This document shows, piece after piece, positions 5,573 through 11,237 of a stretch of 11,237 bases of DNA (position 1 is the first letter of the stretch; each line of letters opens with the position of its first letter). The position numbers and the translations under genes are program-made. This stretch comes from DAIOSQ01 sp036752465. GTDB lineage: Bacteria; Pseudomonadota; Gammaproteobacteria; Legionellales; Legionellaceae. The stretch covers positions 1 to 11,237 of the forward strand of contig DAIOSQ010000066.1 in assembly GCA_036752465.1 (NCBI GenBank). The letters are read 5' to 3'. The notes beneath the pieces are model-generated. The model was not told the origin of the DNA. It saw only the letters and a list, made by a program, of their open reading frames with translations, and searched no databases.

Positions 5573-6100
5573 TCATTTCAATGCGGATTTGCATGTATTG
5601 ATGATTAACATGACAATCAGACCGAATAAACCGCCCGTGAAAGTGCCGTAACCAGGATTTGCTAAGCTGCCAATAATCCCACCCACCCCAATGCCACTTG
5701 CCAATTCGACGCTAAAACGCAATGATGACAAAATGACAACTTGCGTATTATCATACACGACAGCATATGATTTTGTTTGGTAAAAAATCTTAATAATGGT
5801 TAAAGTGCCAATCGTTACTGCCGTCAAAGCAGCGCCTATACCTAGGCCCATGGCCACACCCAGCGACATGCTTGCATCAATCCCCCACGGCAAGCTAATG
5901 CATTGCCCTAGCAGTTTTAAATTGTACCCCAAGAAGCCACCACAGACAGCGCCTACCGAGCCGCCTACTCCCAAACCAACCAACGCCCCAATAAAACCAG
6001 AGATATAAAAATAAGGATTATTTGCCATCTTTAAAGCAAAAGTACGTGCCTGTAGAATATAATCACGAATACTCATTAGCGCAATCTTACCAGAATACAA
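5573..6100 (-). CDS. Glycine-zipper multi-pass membrane protein of unknown function
   Basis: I do not recognise the family. The 175 residues (167 if translation starts at the second ATG, 6074-6076) have an N-terminal amphipathic stretch (SIRDYILQARTFALKMANN). Three long hydrophobic segments rich in small residues follow. The first contains GALVGLGVGGSVGAVCGG, the second MSLGVAMGLGIGAAL, and the third GIGVGGIIGSLANPGYGTF. Such GxxxG glycine zippers pack helices tightly in membranes and occur in channel-like proteins, in some phage and toxin proteins, and in secreted effectors. A short polar loop with YQTKSYAVVYDNTQVV separates segments two and three. No signal peptidase site is evident. Both candidate starts have weak ribosome sites, so the N-terminus is uncertain. 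The stop lies two bases from the tandem-repeat tract. It may be in one unit with the doubtful small frame upstream at 6158-6391. Confidence 0.7.
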   Translation of the reverse strand: MYSGKIALMSIRDYILQARTFALKMANNPYFYISGFIGALVGLGVGGSVGAVCGGFLGYNLKLLGQCISLPWGIDASMSLGVAMGLGIGAALTAVTIGTLTIIKIFYQTKSYAVVYDNTQVVILSSLRFSVELASGIGVGGIIGSLANPGYGTFTGGLFGLIVMLIINTCKSALK

Positions 6101-6157
6101 TGTAATCTAAGGATACCCGATTCATCTGACCTGCCACAAGAGCATGCATCTAAATAT

Positions 6158-6391
6158 TCACACAGCTAAACCTTCGCCGGCATACTTAGCATAGGGGGGG
6201 CAAGCACAAACCAGCATGTCAATGTAACGTTCATATACGGCGGTCATTCGGACCATATGAACGTTAAGGTGCTGGATTAGTTGACTTTGTTTCGCCAACT
6301 TCGCAGAATAGAACGTATAAGCGATGCTACACGAGGCCACAAGGCAAAACGAGACAGTGCAGGCTGGAGGCGATGAATGTAAACATTGCAA
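6158..6391 (-). CDS. Doubtful small ORF, 77 residues, unknown
   Basis: A minus-strand frame with a TTG start encodes a Cys-rich hydrophobic beginning (TVSFCLVASCSIAYTFYS) followed by a helical-looking region (AKLAKQSQLIQHLN). Codon choice is not unreasonable, and it precedes the glycine-zipper gene on the same strand by about 57 bases. Against it, there is no ribosome binding site, no recognisable family, and a large perfect inverted repeat (6225-6266) runs through its middle. It may be a small membrane protein, a gene remnant, or chance. Confidence 0.22.
   Translation of the reverse strand: MQCLHSSPPACTVSFCLVASCSIAYTFYSAKLAKQSQLIQHLNVHMVRMTAVYERYIDMLVCACPPYAKYAGEGLAV
6225..6266. repeat. Perfect 12-bp inverted repeat with inner stem
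   Basis: TAACGTTCATAT (6225-6236) is exactly complementary to ATATGAACGTTA (6255-6266). Inside, GGTC (6242-6245) pairs with GACC (6251-6254), stacking directly on the outer stem on one side and leaving a five-base bulge on the other. No T-tract follows on either side. Each arm contains the palindrome AACGTT. It lies between the divergent glycine-zipper and L,D-transpeptidase genes, so a regulator site, a structured RNA element or a mobile-element remnant are all possible. Confidence 0.6.
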
Positions 6392-6419
6392 GTTTCTGGG
6401 ATGCTATTTCAGCATTAAT

Positions 6420-6448
6420 TTGCCAATGTGTTCTTGTTTTGCTATCAT
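6420..6448 (+). promoter_or_regulatory. Sigma-70-type promoter of the L,D-transpeptidase gene
   Basis: TTGCCA (6420-6425) and TATCAT (6443-6448) stand 17 bases apart, each one mismatch from consensus. A start near 6455 would leave a leader of about 20 bases before the ATG at 6477. Confidence 0.6.
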
Positions 6449-6476
6449 GTATAAGTTTATAACCAAAGAAGACATC

Positions 6477-7190
6477 ATGCGTAAACGATTAGTGATTGTT
6501 TTTCTGCTGTGCTGCGCCAATACCTACGGCATGTCGCCCAAACTAAATTGGGAGCAGGCAATTGACCATGCCATAGTAAAATATGGTTTGAAACAAGAGC
6601 CTGCGCTAAAGAAAATGTTTCAAATCGCTGGAGTTCATTATCCCCCACAGGAAATTGCTTTATTGGCATTTAAACAAGAGCATTACGTCGAACTATGGGC
6701 GAAAAATACTGACGGCTCTTGGCATACCATCCATCATTATCCGCTAACCGCTTACAGCGGCCGCTTGGGACCTAAATTAAAAGAGCATGATAAGCAAATT
6801 CCTGAAGGGATCTATCGCTTAACCATGCTTAACCCCTTTAGCTCCATGCATTTATCAATGATGATTAATTATCCAAACCATTTTGATAGAGTACAAGCCA
6901 TTAAAGATGGCCGCAGTAGGCTTGGTGGCGATATATTTGTGCATGGTAAATCTATGTCGGTAGGCTGTTTAGCTATTGGTGATAAAGCCATCGAGCAATT
7001 ATTTTTACTGACCAGGCGCGTAGGTATACACCATGTGCAGGTGATCATATCACCCAATGACATCAGGCACGCCAAGCCAGCTACTAATCGATTTGCCCAA
7101 CCGATTTGGTTGCCCGAATTGTATAGACAAATTGCTCAGGCATTGCACCAGTTTCCACAACACAAAAGCAGCGAAATCGCCAAGGCTTAA
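6477..7190 (+). CDS. Exported L,D-transpeptidase (YkuD-fold) family protein
   Basis: L,D-transpeptidases use a catalytic cysteine in the periplasm to form or cut 3-3 peptidoglycan cross-links or to attach or release bound lipoprotein. The ATG at 6477 gives 237 residues beginning with a signal peptide (MRKRLVIVFLLCCANTYG). Upstream in-frame codons exist, but they encode a Cys-rich stretch without family features, so the start with the signal peptide is chosen; an AGAAGA ribosome site precedes it. The catalytic motif is clear: His156 in FVHGKSMSVGCLAIG with Cys164 (pattern HG-x5-GC). A YkuD-like beta region with YPLTAYSGRLGPKL and IPEGIYRLTMLNPFSSMHLS precedes it. The layout resembles the YafK/DpaA subgroup more than LdtA-E, because no LysM or second substrate domain is seen. 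YafK (DpaA) was reported to remove Braun lipoprotein from murein, so hydrolase activity is as likely as cross-linking. It converges on hpt. Confidence 0.88.
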   Translation: MRKRLVIVFLLCCANTYGMSPKLNWEQAIDHAIVKYGLKQEPALKKMFQIAGVHYPPQEIALLAFKQEHYVELWAKNTDGSWHTIHHYPLTAYSGRLGPKLKEHDKQIPEGIYRLTMLNPFSSMHLSMMINYPNHFDRVQAIKDGRSRLGGDIFVHGKSMSVGCLAIGDKAIEQLFLLTRRVGIHHVQVIISPNDIRHAKPATNRFAQPIWLPELYRQIAQALHQFPQHKSSEIAKA

Positions 7191-7209
7191 GACAATTCTT
7201 CAGATGATG

Positions 7210-7773
7210 TTATGACTCATGCTCAGGGGCAACCACATAAATCCCGGGAGCATTTCTTAAGTAATTGTTGTAGTCCATACCATACCCAAAAATATAGTGA
7301 TCAGCCACTGCAAGACCGACAAAATCAGCATGGGCTAGACCATTAGGCTCGCGTTTATGAAATTTATCCACTAAAACTGCCGTGTAAATTTCTTCAGCGC
7401 CCAATTTTTCAATTGCATCGATGATGGCACTTAAAGTCACCCCACCATCTAAAATATCATCCACAATCAGCACTGTGCGCCCTTTCACATTGACATTAGG
7501 CGAGACGCGCCACTCGAGTTGCTGGCCGGTGATAGCGCCGCGGTAGCGTGTCGCATGCACATAATCGACTTCTAGTGGGAAATCTAACCGCATCAGTAAA
7601 TGCCCCATCGGTACTAGACCACCAATCATCACACAAATGATAATTGGGTTTTTGTCACAAAGCTTTGCTTCAATCTCTTTGGCCATGCGATCAAGTGCTT
7701 GTTCAATATCTTCTTTTGTGAATAGTAAGGAGGACTTTGCATATACTTCTTGAATCTTCATTGGGATTGTCAT
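7210..7773 (-). CDS. hpt: Hypoxanthine-guanine phosphoribosyltransferase
   Basis: This cytoplasmic enzyme salvages hypoxanthine or guanine with PRPP to IMP or GMP. The 187 residues fit the bacterial form. The PRPP-binding loop VLIVDDILDGGVTL (101-114) holds the acidic pair D105-D106 and D109. Other family points are VMIGGLVPMGHLLM (48-61), VDYVHATRYRG (69-79), the purine-contact VDKFHKREP region, and YGMDYNNYLRN near the C-terminus. The ATG at 7771-7773 is favoured over a second one 12 bases in, because AGGA lies six bases upstream. It follows the DUF1820 gene by 17 bases on the same strand and is probably co-transcribed. A purine-salvage gene suits a bacterium that lives in a nucleotide-rich host, but Hpt is widespread, so this is weak evidence. 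Confidence 0.96.
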   Translation of the reverse strand: MTIPMKIQEVYAKSSLLFTKEDIEQALDRMAKEIEAKLCDKNPIIICVMIGGLVPMGHLLMRLDFPLEVDYVHATRYRGAITGQQLEWRVSPNVNVKGRTVLIVDDILDGGVTLSAIIDAIEKLGAEEIYTAVLVDKFHKREPNGLAHADFVGLAVADHYIFGYGMDYNNYLRNAPGIYVVAPEHES

Positions 7774-7790
7774 AATTTTTCCTGAATGAC

Positions 7791-8123
7791 TTACGTAAAA
7801 TCTTTGTTTTGATTGCCAATAGGTAACATGGTCACCTTACTATCAGAGATAACTCGATCGCGTACCTTGGCTACCCCACGTTTCTCAACTTCATCAATTC
7901 TAAATATTGACTGCATGGGTATATATGTTCTTTGCACACCATTAAATTCAAGCTTTAAGCGCTCTTCAGATGGATCAACCACTAGGGTGGTGTTTTCGCC
8001 AAACACAAACGCTTCTATCACGATGAAACCAAACATGTCACTTTCCGCAACATTTTTTGCATATATTTCATACACAGAGTCTATGTGAGAAAAAACAACA
8101 CGATATAACTTTTCTTTGCTCAT
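7791..8123 (-). CDS. DUF1820 family protein
   Basis: This 110-residue protein has the conserved pattern of the DUF1820 family of small proteins of unknown function found in gammaproteobacteria. The family blocks are LYRVVFSHIDSVYEIYAKNV near the N-terminus, then FGFIVIEAFVFGE, VVDPSEERLKLEFNGV, and TYIPMQSIFRIDEVEKRGVA. No signal peptide or membrane segment is visible, so it is probably cytoplasmic. The ATG at 8121-8123 is chosen; an in-frame TTG at 8135 would add four residues (MAKK) but lacks a ribosome site. It lies between the methyltransferase gene and hpt, close to both. No catalytic residues can be proposed. Confidence 0.88.
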   Translation of the reverse strand: MSKEKLYRVVFSHIDSVYEIYAKNVAESDMFGFIVIEAFVFGENTTLVVDPSEERLKLEFNGVQRTYIPMQSIFRIDEVEKRGVAKVRDRVISDSKVTMLPIGNQNKDFT

Positions 8124-8179
8124 TTTCTTCGCCAATAGTTAGGGTACCAAGCATCACCAGTGCTGATATGCTGTAGCGA

Positions 8180-9031
8180 TTATACAAAACCTAAATCAGT
8201 AAATCTATCAACGATCTCAATCGATAGGTAAAAAGGTGGGTTGCCCCCCAATGCGGATAGAAATACATCACCCTTCTCAAAGCGCGCATTGGCCACAGAA
8301 GACGCTAAGCTTGGGGTTCGACGAAGCAAGAAAGGTTCTTTGGCGACATCTTGCAACCATTGCGATAGACATGGTTGCTGTTTTTGAAAAATCATACAAT
8401 AAAACCCTGGTGGGGTGGGCCAAATCATTTTCCCCATCACATTCAAAAATTCTAAATTGCGTATTAAGGACTCGCTTAATAATGGGGGTATGTAATAAAA
8501 ACGACTCAGCATACGTTGCTGATATCCTCTGTCCAACATCGCATGCTTGAGTGATAAAGCCATGGTTAAGGTGCCATGATGTCTTGCAAAACAAGCATGT
8601 TTACCAAACCGCATAGATGCTCCCCATAAACTCCAGGGATTAATGCCGTAGAATATAATATACCCCATCGGTTTCAAGATACGATCGATTTCGTCCAGCG
8701 GATTTTGCAAATAGGGAAATGCTTCCAGCATCAATGGTGCCACCACACAATCCACGCTATGATTATCGAGTGGCAATTGTAACAAGGAACTCACAAACGT
8801 ACCAAGCTCAGCGAGGTAAGGTGTAACAAGCCACTTCTCTTTATAGCGTAAATTATTGAGCCATAGATTGTCACCGCATACGCCAATTTGTAACAGTCGA
8901 TCACCTTTTAAACGTTTTTTGTGTTTATTTAATTCATGCGCAAAAACTCGCGCGACCTGTCGACCTTGCATCGATTTGAACCAACTATCTAAAGTTCGGT
9001 ACTTTATAATTTGGGCATATAAATCCAACAT
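8180..9031 (-). CDS. YafS-like class I SAM-dependent methyltransferase
   Basis: The 283 residues match the YafS-type family of predicted class I methyltransferases. The N-terminal segment with DSWFKSMQGRQVARVFAHEL (15-34) precedes motif I, here LLQIGVCGDNLW (46-57), a degenerate form of the usual glycine-rich loop. LPLDNHSVDCVVAPLMLEAF (86-105) corresponds to the region with motif IV, and DEIDRILKPMGYIIFYGINP (113-132) with following WSLWG is the strongest family signature. Substrate is unknown; relatives are often encoded near rnhA and gloB, which are not in this window. The ATG at 9029-9031 has AAGGA close by. It is the first gene of a likely unit with DUF1820 and hpt, and is divergent from pilB. 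Some relatives may be inactive, and motif I should be compared before assuming catalysis. Confidence 0.82.
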   Translation of the reverse strand: MLDLYAQIIKYRTLDSWFKSMQGRQVARVFAHELNKHKKRLKGDRLLQIGVCGDNLWLNNLRYKEKWLVTPYLAELGTFVSSLLQLPLDNHSVDCVVAPLMLEAFPYLQNPLDEIDRILKPMGYIIFYGINPWSLWGASMRFGKHACFARHHGTLTMALSLKHAMLDRGYQQRMLSRFYYIPPLLSESLIRNLEFLNVMGKMIWPTPPGFYCMIFQKQQPCLSQWLQDVAKEPFLLRRTPSLASSVANARFEKGDVFLSALGGNPPFYLSIEIVDRFTDLGFV

Positions 9032-9054
9032 GCGTCCTTTTTCATTGGTTTATC

Positions 9055-9081
9055 TTGAGAATTTATGCTAAAGCCTATAAT
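9055..9081 (+). promoter_or_regulatory. Possible pilB promoter
   Basis: A perfect TATAAT (9076-9081) lies in the 129-base spacer between the divergent methyltransferase and pilB genes. The best -35 candidate, TTGAGA (9055-9060), is only 15 bases away, shorter than ideal. This would leave a leader of about 75 bases. Confidence 0.35.
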
Positions 9082-9160
9082 ATACTGCTGCTGGGCTAAG
9101 AACTAGGGTTTGGTGTTAACTGACCCCTGACGTATGGAAACTTAACAACAAGCCGACACA

Positions 9161-10354
9161 ATGGAAAGGTCTACAATCCTCCCCAACAACAACAATGATG
9201 ATGCCTCAGTCATTCGTCTGGTACACAATTTACTACTTGACGGCTTTTTAAGAAAAGCTTCTGATATCCATTTCGAGCCCTATCAAAGCTGTTATCGTGT
9301 CCGATACCGCATCAATGGCTTACTCACCACCACCGCCACACCCTCTTTGAGCATGGCTAGCAGAATTGTCGCCCGTCTGAAAGTAATGGCTGAGCTAGAT
9401 ATTGCCGAAAAGCGCCTGCCACAAGATGGTCGTTTTCAATTTAATCCTGAAAAAACCAGCATTGTGCACGCCCGCGTCAGTAGCTGCCCCACAGTAAGTG
9501 GTGAAAAAATTGTAATTAGACTGCTAGATCCGCAAGCCTTCAAACCAGATATTTATCAGCTTGGGCTCAATCCCGCACAACTGCAGCATCTACTAAACGC
9601 CATTCGTCGACTGCAAGGCATGATTCTGGTAACCGGACCCACAGGCAGTGGTAAAAGTATGACCTTATACTCGACATTACAATTTTTGAACCAAGAGCAA
9701 TACAATATTTGTACCATTGAAGATCCGGTTGAAATGTTGTTACCTGGCTTGAATCAAATCAATGTTCATAGCAAAACCGGTTATACATTTGCACGAACTT
9801 TACGCGCATTGCTGCGGCAAGATCCTGATATTATCATGATTGGAGAAATCCGCGATTTAGAAACTGTCGATATTGCGATGAAAGCTGCTATGACCGGTCA
9901 TCTTGTGCTGTCTACTTTGCATACCAATTCTACCATAGAAACCTTAACTCGCTTGCACAATATGGGGGTCGCACCCATGTATATCGCCGCTTCTGTTACG
10001 TTGATTATTGCGCAGCGTTTGCTGCGAAGGCTTTGTCCAATATGTAAAATAAAAACCAACCACACCCCAGCTAGTGACCGTTTATTAGCAAGTATTGGGT
10101 CAGAGCGGGTCATCTGTTATCAGGCACAGGGTTGTAGTGCTTGTATCCATGGTTATCAAGGTCGCCTTGGTATATTTGAATTGCTGCCTATGTCATTAGC
10201 CATTCGCGAACAAATTGTGACGCAGCAATCTTTATTCAAAATACGCGAGCAAGCGGAACACGAACATATGCTTACATTGGCACAATCCGCTTGTTATTGG
10301 TTACAACAGGGTGAAACCACCTTAGAAGAAGTTATGCGAGTTATTGCCACATGA
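9161..10354 (+). CDS. pilB: PilB-type type IV pilus assembly ATPase lacking the N-terminal MshEN domain
   Basis: GspE/PilB ATPases are hexameric cytoplasmic motors that power pilus extension or pseudopilus assembly. In this 397-residue form the N2 domain starts almost at once (ASDIHFEPY near 33-41). Then come Walker A GPTGSGKS (159-166), an Asp-box TIEDPVE, the Walker B region DPDIIMIGEIRD (221-232) with E229, and the His-box region TGHLVLSTLHTN. A zinc-type tetracysteine follows: C292, C295, C325, C328. Typical PilB proteins are about 560-570 residues with an extra N-terminal MshEN domain, which is missing here. An in-frame TAA lies just upstream of the ATG, so the short N-terminus is real. 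The Walker A has Ser where Thr is usual. The ribosome site is weak. It overlaps pilC by four bases (ATGA). GspE or HofB are alternative names; the pilC partner favours a type IV pilus or competence system. Confidence 0.92.
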   Translation: MERSTILPNNNNDDASVIRLVHNLLLDGFLRKASDIHFEPYQSCYRVRYRINGLLTTTATPSLSMASRIVARLKVMAELDIAEKRLPQDGRFQFNPEKTSIVHARVSSCPTVSGEKIVIRLLDPQAFKPDIYQLGLNPAQLQHLLNAIRRLQGMILVTGPTGSGKSMTLYSTLQFLNQEQYNICTIEDPVEMLLPGLNQINVHSKTGYTFARTLRALLRQDPDIIMIGEIRDLETVDIAMKAAMTGHLVLSTLHTNSTIETLTRLHNMGVAPMYIAASVTLIIAQRLLRRLCPICKIKTNHTPASDRLLASIGSERVICYQAQGCSACIHGYQGRLGIFELLPMSLAIREQIVTQQSLFKIREQAEHEHMLTLAQSACYWLQQGETTLEEVMRVIAT

Positions 10355-11237
10355 TCACACGCACCCGCAAAAGACTATTTCATTGGTCAGGATATGATCA
10401 TGCCGGCCAGCTTCGCATGGGTATTTTGGCTGCTGACAATAAAAAAATTGTGATGCGGATGCTATACCAAGACCATATTTTAACTAAAAAAATTGTCAGC
10501 ATACATCCCTATCATACTCGTCGATTCAGGGTGCAACATAGCATGTTTTTTTTTAAACAATTGCATGTTCTGCTGCAAGCTAATTTATCCTGTGCACAAG
10601 CCCTAGAATTAATAGCCCAAGCAACATCCTTGCGTTACCAAGGATTGGTTCTGAGTATTTTGCAAGCTATTGAGCAGGGTATCCCCTTGTCCCAAGCATT
10701 GCGTCAATCTTCTCTGTGCGATAGATTAAGTTGTGATCTTATCCAACTAGGTGAAGTTTCTTGCTCACTGCCGACAGTTCTGAGTACCATTGTCACCCAT
10801 CATGAACAAACTCAATCGCTCAAACAACATATCAGCCAAATGGTTGCTTATCCGCTCTTTATTTTAAGCACGACTTTTTTGCTATTTGGCCTGCTGGTGA
10901 CTAAGGTCATTCCACAATTTGAAACCATTTATCAGCAATTTGGCGCACAATTGCCACCTTTTACTCAAAATTTACTGTGCGTATCTCATCATATAAAACA
11001 TTTTGGCTTAGCAATTTTTGGCGTGATCATGCTGTGTATTAGCCTAACTCGCTATCTGTACAAAAAAAACAACAGCGTTGGTCGTCATATTGAATGGGTT
11101 CTTTTAAAATTACCCCTGCTGGGGCCATGTCGGCAGAAAATAATATTAACACGATTTGCGCAGTCTTTTTACATAGCACATCACAGTGGCTTGCCGATGT
11201 TAACCGTATTGGATTGCGCTGCACGCGCATGTGGTAG
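10351..11237 (+). CDS. pilC: PilC-type inner-membrane platform protein (3' part outside window)
   Basis: PilC/GspF proteins are the inner-membrane platform that couples the ATPase to pilin assembly. The 295 visible residues comprise an N-terminal stretch with WSGYDHAGQLRMGIL, then the first T2SSF domain from about residue 65 (FFFKQLHVLLQANLSCAQAL). A membrane helix (about 167-187) leads into IPQFETIYQQFGAQLPPFT, a family signature. A second helix (about 219-235) follows, and then the start of the second T2SSF domain (ILTRFAQSFYIAHHSGLPML). The ATG overlaps the pilB stop as ATGA, indicating translational coupling. The frame is open at the window edge, so truncation is only due to the window. 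The prepilin peptidase gene pilD often follows in this cluster and may lie just outside. Confidence 0.93.
   Translation, partial: MITRTRKRLFHWSGYDHAGQLRMGILAADNKKIVMRMLYQDHILTKKIVSIHPYHTRRFRVQHSMFFFKQLHVLLQANLSCAQALELIAQATSLRYQGLVLSILQAIEQGIPLSQALRQSSLCDRLSCDLIQLGEVSCSLPTVLSTIVTHHEQTQSLKQHISQMVAYPLFILSTTFLLFGLLVTKVIPQFETIYQQFGAQLPPFTQNLLCVSHHIKHFGLAIFGVIMLCISLTRYLYKKNNSVGRHIEWVLLKLPLLGPCRQKIILTRFAQSFYIAHHSGLPMLTVLDCAARACG

Noticed and set aside
8236..8594. Overlapping frames on both strands in the methyltransferase C-terminal half
   Set aside because: The methyltransferase frame has family motifs upstream and runs unbroken through the stretch.
11039..11230. Minus-strand frame inside pilC
   Set aside because: It is antisense to the clear T2SSF-domain coding sequence.

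Overview
The window looks like chromosomal DNA from a gammaproteobacterium. Markers are a TolQ-type Tol-Pal protein next to RuvB, an SdhE-YgfX pair, a DUF1820 protein, a hexameric-type citrate synthase and a PilB-PilC pair. A mitochondrial-carrier-like protein and moderately AT-rich DNA suggest a host-associated member near the Legionellales (Legionella, Coxiella, Rickettsiella, Aquicella or Berkiella relatives). That placement is inference from gene content, not a phylogenetic result.

Layout. 1-1492 (minus): ruvB followed by the 5' part of tolQ, which runs off the left edge. 1493-1775: no convincing gene, but a probable terminator for minus-strand transcripts. 1776-3153 (minus): an accessory block with a 371-residue mitochondrial-carrier-like protein and a small glycine-containing protein. 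3264-3927 (minus): the overlapping pair sdhE-ygfX. 4060-5331 (plus): gltA, divergent from sdhE. 5348-5570: a hairpin, a 100-N scaffold gap, then two adjacent pentanucleotide tandem repeats, (CACAT)12 and (TAGGT)6. 5573-6100 (minus): a glycine-zipper membrane protein of unknown function. 6101-6476: mostly intergenic, with a long inverted repeat, a doubtful small ORF and a good promoter. 6477-7190 (plus): an exported L,D-transpeptidase-like protein. 7210-9031 (minus): a YafS-like methyltransferase, a DUF1820 protein and hypoxanthine-guanine phosphoribosyltransferase, probably co-transcribed. 9161 to the right edge (plus): a pilB-type ATPase lacking its N-terminal domain, translationally coupled to pilC, which is cut by the window edge.

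How the genes fit together. Housekeeping modules are recombination (RuvB), envelope integrity (TolQ), the TCA cycle (GltA, and SdhE for flavinylation of succinate dehydrogenase), purine salvage (Hpt), cell-wall processing (the L,D-transpeptidase) and type IV pilus assembly (PilB, PilC). The most unusual content is the carrier-like gene, which has its own extended -10 promoter and lies between ygfX and ruvB. In Legionella pneumophila a protein of this family (LncP) is a Dot/Icm effector that acts in host mitochondria. Here all three carrier signature motifs are degenerate, and the first two repeats are separated by a long charged insertion. The second unusual feature is the pair of tandem pentamers beside the assembly gap; one has the unit of the arthropod telomere repeat.
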